A stretch of 64,000 bases of DNA, taken from NCBI GenBank assembly GCA_030770425.1, contig JASJFT010000004.1, positions 186,001 through 250,000 on the forward strand, written 5' to 3'. This DNA is from Darksidea phi. Lineage: Eukaryota > Ascomycota > Dothideomycetes > Pleosporales > Lentitheciaceae. Both the position numbers and the translations under genes were made by a program. This document shows positions 43,933 through 55,393 of the stretch, in pieces (within the stretch, counting starts at the first letter, position 1; every line of letters starts with the position of its first letter). The notes under the pieces are model-generated. The model was not told the DNA's origin, made no database searches, and was given only the letters and a program-made list of their open reading frames with translations.

Positions 43933-46900
43933 TCACTTTTCCATGTCCTGGGTGAAGCAGTGATTGGGATGGTTTGGATCATGAACGTTGTTAGCCGGTA
44001 CCCTGCAATTTGCGTCACTAGACCGAAGTGTGTCGTTAGTTTGTTGCATTGAAGAGGCATGATGCTTTAAGACACGGGGAAAGTCCTGAGAACCGAAAGC
44101 ATTCTGTAGACGAGCATGGTGGCTCTGAACTGCGTGGTCCCGCGCAATTTCTTGTTGGGCCGTATCACACTGTTGGGCGTACGTGAATTCATTGCTCCCT
44201 TTGGTAGGGGCTACATATCGTGGGTGCCTGTTCCTAATTTGCGCAAGTGCAGCTTGTGCCGACGTAGGAGATAGATGACTAGGATGGAACTGGTGGACAG
44301 GTAAATTGGAGGTCCCGTACGGAGGTGATAGGACCGAGGGCGCTGTTACATTGGAAGCTTGCTGATTGTTTTCAAGTAGGGATAGAGCTTGTACTGATTC
44401 AAAAGGGTTTCCTACGTTCTGCTGCTCCCAAAGCAATCGATGTTCGTTCACATAATTGCTCGATAGATCGCCTGCCGGTAAATGCGGAGGCCACATCCCA
44501 TGGGCAAAATGTTGCTGCTGCCGTTGAGGGTAGTTTTGAATGCTAGGAGATCCAGTTGCCTGCTGCGTAGACGGGTTACCCTTTTGGATATCAACAGAGT
44601 TTCGTAATCTTTGAGACGATTGCACAGTGACACCATTATTCGCAAGTGCATGTTGATATTGGTGCTGCATCGCGTTCTGCGCGTCAGCTCCTCGTAGCTG
44701 ATACGCTTGAAACTGCGCTTGATCTAGGTGTTGCGGTACGTGATTCAAGTTTGGCGGTATCAAAATAGTCGGGGATCCATTGTTACGCTGTGGGGGGAGC
44801 ATTTGTGCTGTTTTCGTGGACTGTAACGCTCTATTGGCAGCTTCAACCTCACCTTGGAGTTGGGATGGACAGATATTCTGGAATGGGCCGGTAAGATTTC
44901 TCGCTGTCTCTGTGGATAGGACTCTGTTGTTATGTTGTGCTTTAGTTTGCCGAGATACTACAGAGAGATATAGCGGCATATGGTTGGCGTGATTGTGCTG
45001 AGTTCCGTTTTGCGACATCGAAACTGGGGTTTGTTGGGTTGAGCGCATTTGAAGTATTATTTCACTGCTTCCATTTCTGTTCTGCAAGCCATTGTTGGGT
45101 ATTTGAGGCTGCATGTCCTCCTGTTGGTTCTGAACCGGCTGTGCTGGTGTTGCCTCATGTGAAGCTGGTTCCTTATACGAAGACACGGGATATGGCGCCA
45201 TGCTGGGTTGCCGTGCAACGTCATGTCCTTTGGCCCACAGCCGATGCTGTGCGCTCGGGGTTCGAGATAGCACTTCTGATCGGCGTTTCTTCCTTGCATA
45301 TGACCAACTAGCATTACCCGACGTGAGGCGCATGGTATCATCCTCTTTGTCCGCTGAGACGGTTGCCTCCGAAGTCGGTGAAGGCATAGCACTATTCACT
45401 ACATTGGCTCGGGTAGATGGCTTTGAACTGGGCCATTTCCCTAAACGCATTCGTTAGTTGTTGTAAGATACTTATTATAAAGAGAATGGCTTACTCTTCG
45501 CCACTGACGAGGGATGCAACCCACTAAACAGATCTTCAGCCCTCTGATCAAACTCTCTCAAGTTATTAACTTTCTTTTCCGCCTCAACTGTGTTAGGCTG
45601 AGATGCTTGTGCTGGTGCAAACACTCTTGAATTGTCCGCCTGGGTTGTTCCATGATTAAGCTGACGCGCCTGCTGCCTCGTAGTCTTGTCAACCTCGACC
45701 GGCGCAAACGGCTCTTCGAACAATAAACACAAATTTTCATCGTGATCGTCAATGATGATCGGCTCATTCGGATTCATTTGCTGGGACATCGCTGGAGGTT
45801 GAACGACACCCTTTGGTACGGAGTCCAACAATGACACGTGCTTTGAAATCGGCCCCGGCTCCGAAAAGAAATGTACTTCTTGAAGTGCTTGCTTGTGTGA
45901 TTTGGGCGATCGCTGCAGCTTTCTCGGCCGATTCCGTACGGGCGGTAGCTTCTTCTGCTTCTTGTTCGGAGCTTCTATGGTTTCTAGGTCATCGGAGTAG
46001 TCCACCGAAGGATTGGCTCGATTTTTCGTATGTATGGGTGTGGGCTTGATTTCGGATGCAAGTTGCGGCGGCCGAGATGGTGGTGAGATTGGTGAACGTG
46101 GTTCTAGCGTAGGAAGCAGAGCCGGAGTCGAAGACGGTGCTGTTAGCCGTCGCGGTGCTGCTACCTCAACCGCTTCGAGTGTGCTCCCCATATCAGCCGT
46201 CCGTTCGCGATCAAATGGCACCTCTGCGGTACCTTCTTCCCCTTGGTTTGGCTCGATAATCGTGATTGGTATCGCAGGCGGAGGCGGTCGTGGCTTTCCT
46301 TGTTGTGGAGGCAGGGGTTTGAGAGCTTTACTGCCCCATGATCTCAGTCTAGCAAGAAACTTCGGCTGAATGGGCAGCGCAAGGATCAAAGAGTCATCCT
46401 TATGGTATTCAACATCCATCTCCATCATGTCATGCAGGTTCTCGGCTTCTTCTTCATCGGTGTACGCGCTCAAGGTTTCGATGGCACTATCGTCGAGGTC
46501 GGCCTACATTACGGCATGTTAGCGTATGAACGGAGAAGGAGCGAACCCATTAGAAATACTAGAAGGCCAAAGACGTCAATATGTAAGAGAAGAATGAGAT
46601 CGTGTCGTAAGTCGGGCTTGCGAACTGCATCGCGATCAAAAATTCCAGTGCAGGACTGAAAGTACCTTATCAACAGCCCCAACGCCCGGCTTCAGTCTAT
46701 CCCGATCGCCACTCCTCTCTAGCCAAGGCTTGGTGATATCCAATGACGGAAACGCCGCCGGCTTCCCGTAAGCAACACTCCACCTACATGATAACTCTGC
46801 CTCATTCTTGCTGCGTACTGTCTTTGCGAGCTTCTTCATTCTCTTGCTCACAGGCGCGAGATCCGCATCGACATGGTCGTTGTCATGGGTGCGCACGCCG

Positions 46901-47010
46901 CCGCTGCGAGCCTGTGCCCTCAAACTCTTACCACCACGCTCTGGTGGCTGCGTCGGTGGCAGACTTTCTTTCTCCCTCGCCGCGTCCCTCGCAACCCGTG
47001 ACTTAGCCAT
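43933..47010 (-). CDS. large disordered, Gln-rich hypothetical protein
   Basis: Model: complement(join(43933..45440, 45495..46503, 46666..47010)), 953 aa, starting at the ATG MAKSRVARDAAREK. The introns are 162 nt (GTACTT donor, CTAAC branch, GTAG acceptor) and 54 nt (GTAAGC donor, CTAAC branch, TTTAG acceptor), and all phases agree. The first exon is basic (VSKRMKKLAKTVRSK). The second has acidic (YTDEEEAENLHDMMEMD) and proline-rich parts, and IIIDDHDENLCLLFEE. The third is rich in Gln, Asn, His and Ser over ~400 residues. Composition suggests a nuclear regulator or phase-separating protein, but no domain is recognised. The head-to-tail neighbour upstream is the phosphatase-like gene. Confidence 0.75.
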
Positions 47011-47847
47011 GTTGTCGTTTCGCAGCTCGGCTTCAGAAAGTGTGTGTGGGGGGAACAATCGATGTTGCGTGGCGAGAATGTCTGCCTGGCGTGGGTGGAG
47101 GTGAAGTGTTGCCCCAGGTACCGTCGCCGCTTAGAACGTCTTGGGGGCTTTGCGCTCCTGGCTCGGATATGGCTCCATATGTGTGAAGAAATTTTCCTTC
47201 ACTTCGGAGCGGGCTATGTGCCATCATCAAAAGATGTTCTGATGCTGGGCTAATGCTGCCGATATGATGACGCATACGTTGGGTATTCAGTGTGAGGGTT
47301 AGAAGACGACGGGCAATGGGTACCTTGGACGGTAGAGGTAGAAAGAAGAGCTCAAGAGGGATGAGATGGTCATGGGCACTGTCCTCTCACTTGGGCAGGT
47401 GGTAGCACCCCGCTTCAGGCGCCTCTCCATGGCTGAACTGAATTGACTACAGGGGCACTGGAGTCTTCTAGTAAGAGTCACGTACCTTGACTTGCACTTG
47501 TCCTCTGTAAGCACATTCGGATAGTGACTCTAGAGTATGTTCCCGTGTTGCACCAATGTCTAAACAATCACAAACAAGAAGACAAGGAAACACGATGAGA
47601 GCAGCCACAAATAGATTTAATCACAAGCTCGGCTTCTACCGACAATTCTGTCAGCTGAAGCCCGGGAACTTCGCGCTGCATATACCCATAGCCTTCAATA
47701 CTCTTTTCAAGGCTCGAGAAAGTCCCCGGTAATCGCCAATAACATGCCCTCAACTCCATGAAATGCCAATATGGTGAGGCGGGGTATCTCAATGCAATAG
47801 AAAGTCCGCTGAACGCCGGACCCGTATCCTTGTCCTTTTTTGAACTT

Positions 47848-48810
47848 TCACCTAAACGGTGTAATATTCCTGTCCTTGAATCGTAGCAGGTCTGACGGAT
47901 GCAAACCATCCTCCATATCCACATCTTCATCATCCCTTATCTCTTCAATTCCCCTCTTTGGCTTGCTTGCTACATCCTGCGCAGCCTCTAAGGTCGGTAC
48001 AACTTGCTGTAGGCTATCGATTAGTCCACTAACCCTCAACCGTTCCGAGTGTGAAGTCGCAACCGTGCGTCTGGCAAGCAGAATGTCCCAGTGTGCTCGC
48101 AAAATGTTCTTGACGGTATCATCAAAGTTGACGCAGAAGCGCTGTGCTTGGCACACCTGCATGCTCTTGACGTAGTCCATGTCGTCTAGGGTCTCCATCA
48201 AATAGGCCGCAACGACCGCCGCCGCCTTGTCGTTGCCGGACTCGCAAAACACGAGAACCTTGCCGAGCTGCGGATTGCCGGCGTGCTCGGTGTATTTTCG
48301 GAACTTGGCCACATGGCGGTTGATCATGCGCGTGGTTTCAGAGAACTTTGCGATGAGGGTGGAGTAATTGGCCGCCTCAACCGTAGCCACCTCGTGGCAG
48401 ACATCCCTTGCAGCCTGCAGCGCTCCATTCATGCTGTTATCCCTTGAGCGGATCGCCAGAACCATGGTGATGCCCTCTCGCCTTAACGAATCCCGATCCT
48501 TGGCCGACGTGAGCGGACCTAGGTAAAGCCACGGCAGTATCATCTGCGCATGCCTTCGCTGCTCGTAGCTCCACTCCAGTAAGGTATTTTGCTGTACAAC
48601 TCTATCGAGATTGAACTCCTTCAGGAAGCTAGTATCGAGCTCGTCGTCGGGCGTCCGGGCGCTGGATAGCTGCAGTTCTGGGACTTCGGAGGTCAGCGTT
48701 GGCGGGGGTACAACAATGCGCGGAAGCATTGGTAGTTGAAACGAGTACTGGTGGTGGCGCTCGTGCGAGCTTGACATGTCAGACAGAGCGAGTTTTTCAC
48801 GGTAGGCCAT
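47848..48810 (-). CDS. dual-specificity phosphatase-fold protein, probably a pseudophosphatase (STYX-like)
   Basis: 320 aa, single exon, ATG at 48810. A DSP-type core spans about residues 85-245: ILPWLYLGPLTSAKD (the classic start of DSP domains), GITMVLAIRS, YSTLIAKFSETTRMINRH, then the P-loop VLVFCESGNDKAA. Active phosphatases have HCx5R. Here Cys189 is kept, but His is Phe188 and the Arg is Lys195, so phosphate binding and catalysis should be weak or absent. MQVCQAQRFCVNFDDTVKNIL matches the helix after the P-loop in STYX-type proteins. The C-terminus is acidic (EEIRDDEDVDMED). A substrate-trapping or scaffold role is likely by family analogy. Confidence 0.85.
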   Translation of the reverse strand: MAYREKLALSDMSSSHERHHQYSFQLPMLPRIVVPPPTLTSEVPELQLSSARTPDDELDTSFLKEFNLDRVVQQNTLLEWSYEQRRHAQMILPWLYLGPLTSAKDRDSLRREGITMVLAIRSRDNSMNGALQAARDVCHEVATVEAANYSTLIAKFSETTRMINRHVAKFRKYTEHAGNPQLGKVLVFCESGNDKAAAVVAAYLMETLDDMDYVKSMQVCQAQRFCVNFDDTVKNILRAHWDILLARRTVATSHSERLRVSGLIDSLQQVVPTLEAAQDVASKPKRGIEEIRDDEDVDMEDGLHPSDLLRFKDRNITPFR

Positions 48811-49213
48811 GTCGGCGGAGTTGTCGGATTGAGATGGGGAGGAGGGGAAGTTGCAGTGGCGGGGTAGTAGAGTGGCGGTCCGCGGGGGGAATCGAGCGAA
48901 TGAGGTATCTCAAGCTCGATCAGTTAGCCTAGCGCAGGTAAATTCGCCGAGTGGAAGCAACGCGGTGGACGATGTTGCAAAGCTTTTGAAGCGATGGAAG
49001 TGATGACTGGCGGTACAAGGCTTGGTGGCGGCAGGCAGCAACGCTGACAAGGTGAGGTGACGTCCCAGACGGGTGACGTCACGTGTCGTTGCGCGCAAAC
49101 GTGCACATGTGCAGCACTTGAGCAGCGGCAGTAGACCCTTCCGCACGGATGCGACAAAGTCTTTGACAGAACAGGATAAAATTGGGTATAGTGTAACTCA
49201 ACGCTCAAACTCT

Positions 49214-51673
49214 TCAGCTGAAATGATCTCCGTGATCCCCTTCCCCGATCCTCTTCCCACCACCGTACCCCTGCCTCAACTTCCACCTGTTCCGTCTCTC
49301 CCTCTCAGCCGCTTCCCTCTCCTCTCTGACCTTCTTCTTTCTTTCATACACCGCTCTAACCGTTCTCTTCGTCCGCTCAGCACCGTCTTGAAAGTTCGTC
49401 CTCGCAAGGTCGACTACAGAATCGATTTGCTCCGGCGTATAGACAAAGTTCCACGTGGACATGAAGTCGGACGTCTTCGGATCTATACCAGGTACTTTGG
49501 GGTTAGCCATAAAAGGGAAGTAAATGACTGTGATGCCAGCATCAGGATGCATAAGCTCCCAGTCTTCTTCGATGAGCTTGGATTCGGGCGGTTCTTCTTC
49601 GCTTGTACGTTCTTCTGTGCTACCGACCCAGATGTTGCAGGCGCCCAACTCTTTACTCTTGCCATTTTGCTTGGCATTGCCCTTCTTCTGTGCTTCTTCC
49701 ACCTTCTCCTGCGCTTGTTCTTCACTCTTTGCCTGCGCCTCGGCAAGGTCGTGCTGTAATTCTTCGGCGGTCTCATCGGCAGGAGGCCATCCAGCCCCTA
49801 TCGGCCAGCCTTTGATACCACGCTGGCGGGCATAGCCATCTGCCACCTTGAGCCAGTTATCGGTTCGAACGTCCGAGCTTGCATCGAACGCAATGAGAAT
49901 GTCTATATCCCTACCCGGTCGTAGTAGGGGGTAGATAGGCAGGTTGTTACTCATACCCGCATCCATGAGTTGAAAGTTCTTTGCTTGGTGAATGCTCTCG
50001 GGAACCGAGGCAGGGAGGAAGTCACGCATCCCTAAGGTGTAATTTGGTATCGCAGCCGGGTCGATCGGGTGGACTTTGACGAGATCATTATCGCGTTCGG
50101 AGATCAGCGCATCAAGGCTAGCAAAGCCCGTGAGAGCCCGCAATGCTGGTTGTATCTCCTTGTAGTAATGCGAGAGCGTCGCGCAAAAGGCACTCCCCCA
50201 GATGCCCATCAGTAGTGGGACTCGAACTTCTGGCAGCGCCAGACCATTGTCTCTCCACACGGTCTTACCGTTTTCAAACTTGCGACCAATGGCCCAGGTA
50301 GGGATGCCGGCTTCTAGTTCTTCGCACCAGAATTCGTAAGGTGTAAACCTAAGTCCGTTAGTATAGAGCATCGCAAAGTGAATGGGCACTAACTCAAACC
50401 ACTGGAACCAAGCTTCTCTCCTCGCCTTCGCTTCCGCAGCTATTGGATCTCTTGTGTCGATTTGCTCCGCCAAGGGAATCTCATGGCGAACCGCAGTGTA
50501 GATTGGCATTGGCTGCGATCCATTGTCCGTGTATCGACGTTGATTAGATAGTTTGAAATCGTACTCGTCCACCGAAAGTGAACCTTTCGGTACCAACAAC
50601 CTCGCTGCCAAAAGCGCGCCATAGACATCAACGATGCCGAACTCTGCATCCGGCATCCCCTTTGCCTTCTCCACAAGGCCGCTCAAAAGGTATTTGTTTG
50701 TTGGCGCGCTCGCAAGCAGTTCGAGCGCATCTGGAGGGAAAGCGATGTGGACTCCAAGTCTGTTCTTAAGATGCCGTAAAAGCTGCACATGGCTACGTTG
50801 GGTGATGTTTGAGTAATAAAGTGTCTGCAGCCAACAGCTGCCACTCACACCCGCGGTGTACGTGACGCAGTCGAACAAGCCCTGCTCATGCGCGGACAGA
50901 TACGATGATGTCCCGGCAACAAGTGCACGTAGGCCTCCACCAGACCCGCACATGGCAATGGTTGGCACGTCGTCTAGATGGATCTTGTCCTCGGGAAGAT
51001 CCAGATACCGAGCGAGAGCTCTCTTGGTGAATATCGACCTCTTTTCCCGAAACTTTTTCTCTTCGTCGCATAGATCGTTCGAAACGCGTACAGATGCATC
51101 CCATATGATCTCCGGATTGATCTCAGGGTCGTTTGCCTCGTACCATATTTCTTCTGCAAGCGATCCTGGAGCCATAGAAAGCTCCTTCTGTATTTTCCTT
51201 ATAAATCCTGGCAGCTGAAATGCCCAACTTGGTACAACATAGTCCACAATGGTGTCACCAATCGAGCTGACCGATTTGGGCGCATTCGCTAACTTCTTAG
51301 TGATGGTCTGCCACGCTGACCGCTCGTCCTCGACTGTGGCTCCCTCCTCACCGTCGTCCGTGACAACGCGTGTCTGTGGTGGAGGAGCCTGCTCGCCGCT
51401 GCCTGATTCGGAATCGTTGACATGCTTCTCTGCTGCCCCTGCGCTTGTGGAGGCGTTGCGGTGCTGTCGGCGATGGCGCGGAGCCCACGCAGAAACGTCG
51501 GGCGCGTCGAGGAGCGTGGGGCGCATACAAGGAAATGGCGACGACGATGAGGTCAGGTAGGCAGCAGTGGCAGCCGCGAGGAGAATTGGCGGGCCGTATC
51601 GAAGACCCACAGCGGCTGCATTGTGTCTGGAGGGAAGCCCGGCTATAGTGTAGGACCTGCACTCGATCAGCAT
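49214..51673 (-). CDS. cytosolic phospholipase A2-type lipase (PLA2c domain)
   Basis: 819 aa, single exon, ATG at 51673. It hydrolyses the acyl chain of glycerophospholipids through a Ser-Asp dyad. The N-terminal ~60 residues are Arg/Ala/Ser-rich with a hydrophobic stretch (PPILLAAATAAYLTS) and could target the inner mitochondrial membrane, as proposed for fungal cPLA2 homologues. The catalytic domain begins around residue 190. It contains the oxyanion motif GSGGG (243-247), the nucleophile motif GVSGS with Ser277, and DAGMSNNLPIYPLL with the probable catalytic Asp571. A Glu/Ala/Lys-rich insertion near residues 645-690 and a basic C-terminus follow. Length and order of motifs match fungal cPLA2. 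There is no C2 domain. Confidence 0.93.
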   Translation of the reverse strand: MLIECRSYTIAGLPSRHNAAAVGLRYGPPILLAAATAAYLTSSSSPFPCMRPTLLDAPDVSAWAPRHRRQHRNASTSAGAAEKHVNDSESGSGEQAPPPQTRVVTDDGEEGATVEDERSAWQTITKKLANAPKSVSSIGDTIVDYVVPSWAFQLPGFIRKIQKELSMAPGSLAEEIWYEANDPEINPEIIWDASVRVSNDLCDEEKKFREKRSIFTKRALARYLDLPEDKIHLDDVPTIAMCGSGGGLRALVAGTSSYLSAHEQGLFDCVTYTAGVSGSCWLQTLYYSNITQRSHVQLLRHLKNRLGVHIAFPPDALELLASAPTNKYLLSGLVEKAKGMPDAEFGIVDVYGALLAARLLVPKGSLSVDEYDFKLSNQRRYTDNGSQPMPIYTAVRHEIPLAEQIDTRDPIAAEAKARREAWFQWFELVPIHFAMLYTNGLRFTPYEFWCEELEAGIPTWAIGRKFENGKTVWRDNGLALPEVRVPLLMGIWGSAFCATLSHYYKEIQPALRALTGFASLDALISERDNDLVKVHPIDPAAIPNYTLGMRDFLPASVPESIHQAKNFQLMDAGMSNNLPIYPLLRPGRDIDILIAFDASSDVRTDNWLKVADGYARQRGIKGWPIGAGWPPADETAEELQHDLAEAQAKSEEQAQEKVEEAQKKGNAKQNGKSKELGACNIWVGSTEERTSEEEPPESKLIEEDWELMHPDAGITVIYFPFMANPKVPGIDPKTSDFMSTWNFVYTPEQIDSVVDLARTNFQDGAERTKRTVRAVYERKKKVREEREAAERERRNRWKLRQGYGGGKRIGEGDHGDHFS

Positions 51674-52456
51674 CGGCTTTGTGAAGCTCCCACGGGTACC
51701 TCACCTAGGATGTGCGCCCCGCCATAGCTGCCCAAGCTCCGTCTGCTTGCCCAGACGAAGCATGGTGGATGAAAGTATGGAAATGAGCGACTGTGGTGGA
51801 GGTTGGGCAAAAGAGGGCTCAGCGCAATACAGCTGGGCAAATTCGACTTCGGCATGACGCAAGGCGGCAATATGCCAAAGCTAAATTCCGCATGATGCGG
51901 TTCTTGCTTTTTGCTGGGAACTCGATCGCTGCAGACGCAGCTCGCTGAAACAGGACTAGTACCCTTGGTAGTAATCGTCACAAGGGGGAAGAGACCAGTT
52001 AACGCATGCAGGAACCCTTCAGCTTTTACCCCGTCGAAAAATGCTTGTCTCCGTGGTCCAGATCCAGAGAGTTCGACATGGGGCAACGACGATCCGAGTG
52101 CCTCTGTCAATCGCACCAGATTGTACGGAGCAGCGGCCATGTGGCAATTCTTGCAGCTTATGCAAGTAGAGCCTGTTTTCAAATAACAGCTGTGAGCAAA
52201 GATTCCATCTGTGGCGATCACTCTACTCGGTACCGCTGTGATAGTTAGCGCCATCCCCGCGACCCGAACAACAACCCTCCGCACGCTTCCCCTCAACCTG
52301 GCATTCTTACCATCCACCATTTGTACATAGCCATGCTGCGGACATGTCGCTTACCTCTTTGATAATCCTCCATTTCTTGTATTTATAACCAACACCGACT
52401 GCCTCTGCATCTCGCCGCTTCCTATCCCCACGTTGCGGAGCTCTCCGGCAGGCACC
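51674..52456. promoter_or_regulatory. shared divergent upstream region of the phospholipase and exo70 genes
   Basis: About 780 bp between two divergent start codons. A 217-codon minus-strand frame crosses it, but it has biased composition and no motifs, so I treat it as non-coding. Pyrimidine-rich stretches precede the exo70 ATG. Confidence 0.4.
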
Positions 52457-54450
52457 ATGGTCGCGCCACGCAAAGGCGCCTTCGCCGAGGAGAGCGCCGA
52501 GGTCGAGGTGCTCTTCGCGAACATGGAGAAGATGAAGTCCTTGACCAAGAAGATCCAGGCCTCGAAGAACAGGCTGGAGACCAGCGGCAAGACGGTGCAG
52601 GAAGCGATCAGACCCGTCTATGGCAGCACGCAGAAGCTGCAGACGACGAACAGGAGTATGCATAACCATCACAGCCCTGTCTAGCACTCTTACTAATCAA
52701 TCCTCGAGACATCGACAGGATCCTTGATGCGATCGACAAGTTGCGGGCGCCGCTCGAGAACACGAACCAAGAAGACCGCATCATCAAGAGAGGGTTGCGA
52801 AACGTCGAATTCAGCGATTACATAGCGTCCCTCGACCGCACCAATGCCGCCTTGCAGGACCTCAAGCGTACCAACTTCCGGGCAAACCAAGGGGCAATCG
52901 CCGACCTGAGCGCTCTGCTGAAGCGCGGCACGAAGGAGCTGGAGGATGCGTTCAGGGAAATACTCCGCGAGAGTTGCAGGCAAAAGGCCGACCCGCTAGA
53001 ATACGTCGTGAAGAGTATGGAGACTGCAGTTTAGGCATAGCCGGCTTGCTAACACGGCGCAGATAATCCGTTCCCCGTTATTGCGCAAGATAAACTCTCC
53101 ACACTACGTCTCATAAACACACACATCTCCAACTCCTTCGCGCAGATCTCGCAGACAGATGTCCGAGAAACCCCGACGCAGAGGGCTTACGCCGAAATAA
53201 GGGGAGAGTTCCTTTCGACATCGCTGAAGAACTTGGCGGCTGCATCCGTGAACACGGCGAAGAAGGTCACTGCCGACGCCATCTACAAAAAAGACCAGAA
53301 TGGCATTGGTATATATGCGCGGGCTATGGAAGGCCTGTTCGTGGCCGAATACGACAACATTACCAACGTCTTTCCACGCGACGAGTGGACTGCGACGTGC
53401 ACAGCCACTTGCGGGGCTCCGCTTAGTGATTTCAATAAAACGTTGCGGGAGTTGAATGGGCACATTCAAAGAAACCTGACTACCGACTGCTTTCTTGGAT
53501 ACGAGATTGTTGGCATTATCACTGGCCTGGCCATTCGTCTCGACCAGAAAGTCTCCGCGTTGAAACAACCCATATACGATTGTGCAACGCCCATACGAGA
53601 GACATCCAAGTCGTCGCTCTACAAGTTGCTAGAGGACACCAGGACGCGAGCTCAGACGCTCGTTGCTCTCCCCATTGACGGCGCGCCGGTCCCGGTAACA
53701 GCAGCGACCATGACCCGCTTGCAGGAAATGACCAACTATCTGGAGCCGCTTTCCTCGATCCTAGCATCGCTCGGTGACGGTGGGTGGAAGTCACCCCAGA
53801 CCTCGTCCTCGCCGCTTCCCTTGTCTCTCGATGTCGGTCCCAATACGATGAAGCTGTTCGAGCACTACGCCACCGATACCGTCGAGGCCCTGCTGAACAT
53901 TCTGCTGGGGAAGGCTACAGCGTTGCTAAAAGGCAAGAACTTGCAAGGTGTGTTCATGAGCAACAACATCGCCATCATCGAGAGGATGATCCGCTCGTCG
54001 GAGCTGGCGCCACTGATGGAAAGCTATTCGTCAGACAAACTAGAGCGGGCGAAGAAAAGGGCATCGATGGCTTATCTAGACTCGTGGCGAGAGCCGTCGG
54101 GCTATCTGCTTGACGTTCAGTATACCAACCGCAAGGAACGTCCGCACTCTGGTGGGGCAGGCACGACCGACTCGGTGGCCATTATCAAAGCACTGGGCTC
54201 CAAAGACAAGGACTCGATCAAGGAGAAGTTCAAGAACTTCAACACCAGCTTTGACGATCTCGTTGCGCGTCACAAGTCGTACAAGATGGAGCGAGAGGTG
54301 AGGACGCACCTGGGCAAGGAGGTACAGACCATCATTGAGCCTCTATACGGCAGATTCTGGGACCGGTACCACGAGATCGACAAAGGGAAGGGCAAGTACG
54401 TCAAGTACAGCAAGGTGGAGCTTGGCCAGGTGCTAGCCGGACTTTCGTGA
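52457..54450 (+). CDS. exo70: exocyst complex component Exo70
   Basis: Exocyst subunit that binds PI(4,5)P2 and Rho GTPases and positions vesicle tethering at the plasma membrane. Model: join(52457..52655, 52709..53014, 53063..54450), 630 aa, the usual length. The introns (53 and 48 nt) have TACTAAT and GCTAAC branch sites and keep frame. The start is in strong context (GGCACCATGG). Residues 1-70 form the N-terminal coiled coil ([19 protein letters not shown]). The rest is the helical rod, with [20 protein letters not shown] and the conserved C-terminal stretch ([14 protein letters not shown]... [10 protein letters not shown]... [10 protein letters not shown]) used for membrane binding. It is divergent from the phospholipase gene and 0.9 kb upstream of the septin start on the same strand. 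Confidence 0.95.
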
Positions 54451-55393
54451 GGCGGCCGATTGGGCGGTGGAGCAGTTTTTTGCATAATACCCTTGGTTTG
54501 ACTTCAGGCGGGCGCGCCGGACAATTCGCAGACCGGAGTGGGTGCGACGCGATTGGATAATTGATGCGCTGTCGTCGCGGGCGACCTGGCGTTGCAGGGT
54601 GGTGCCACGATGCGGCATCCGACATGCTTTCGCCGTGCGGCACATAGGCAGACGTCGACGGCAATAGATATAGTCGGAATAGACTCAGCACGGCGTGATG
54701 ATGATGATGGTGGTGCAGAGTGGTGATGATGCAGAGTCGGCGTGGGCCGATTCGCGTCGAGCACGTGATGGTTTCCCAATCGGGTGAGCATGCGACGCGA
54801 CTGCAGCACCCGCGAAACGACGCACAGAGGGAGCTCAGCTGCACGCATCGCAATATATTGAAGGCCGCCAATTCAAATTGCAGTCTGCGTCCATCCGCTC
54901 TCTCCCCAGCTCTTGGTGCATCTATTTTCCCCCCGTCCAGCCCTGTCGTCACCACGCCGCGACGCTGTGAGGCTCGTGGGGAATTTCTCTCGCTTGGCGC
55001 CATATCGCTGCAACGCTGCTCCCAATCCCTACGCGGACCCCTTTCCTTCTTCCTCCAAGCACTCGGAGCGCACCACGCCTTCCTTCAACCACGTCGCCGC
55101 ACCCAACACCACACCCTCTCCGTCCTCGCCCGCCGATTGTCGACTCTACTGCCATTGCTTTGAGTGCATCCATCGCTCGGCAGCATCACTAGCTCTGACT
55201 GGTACGCCGGCCGCCCTGTCGCGAGTTTCACTTTATTTCTCCACGTTCTGGCTGCGGCTCGTGTCGCACCCACATTGTTTCGGCACCGCCTGCAGTGCCC
55301 TGAGGAGCACGAGAGCCTCTGCTGACTTGTGCTTTGCGCGTAGGAGTCTCTCGTTGACGGCATATTCTCTGCGTCCACGGTCTAGTAGTCGCC
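54451..55393. promoter_or_regulatory. exo70-septin intergenic region and septin leader
   Basis: About 940 bp. The downstream half is strongly C/T-rich (TCTCCCCAGCTCTTGG, CCTTTCCTTCTTCCTCC) and carries upstream open frames of up to ~160 codons, so the septin transcript may have a long leader. A GAT/GGT microsatellite lies at about 54697-54727. Confidence 0.4.

Noticed and set aside
51667..52320. 217-codon minus-strand ORF with an ATG between phospholipase and exo70
   Set aside because: It lies in the divergent promoter, overlaps the phospholipase start, has no motif, and its composition follows the promoter rather than coding sequence.
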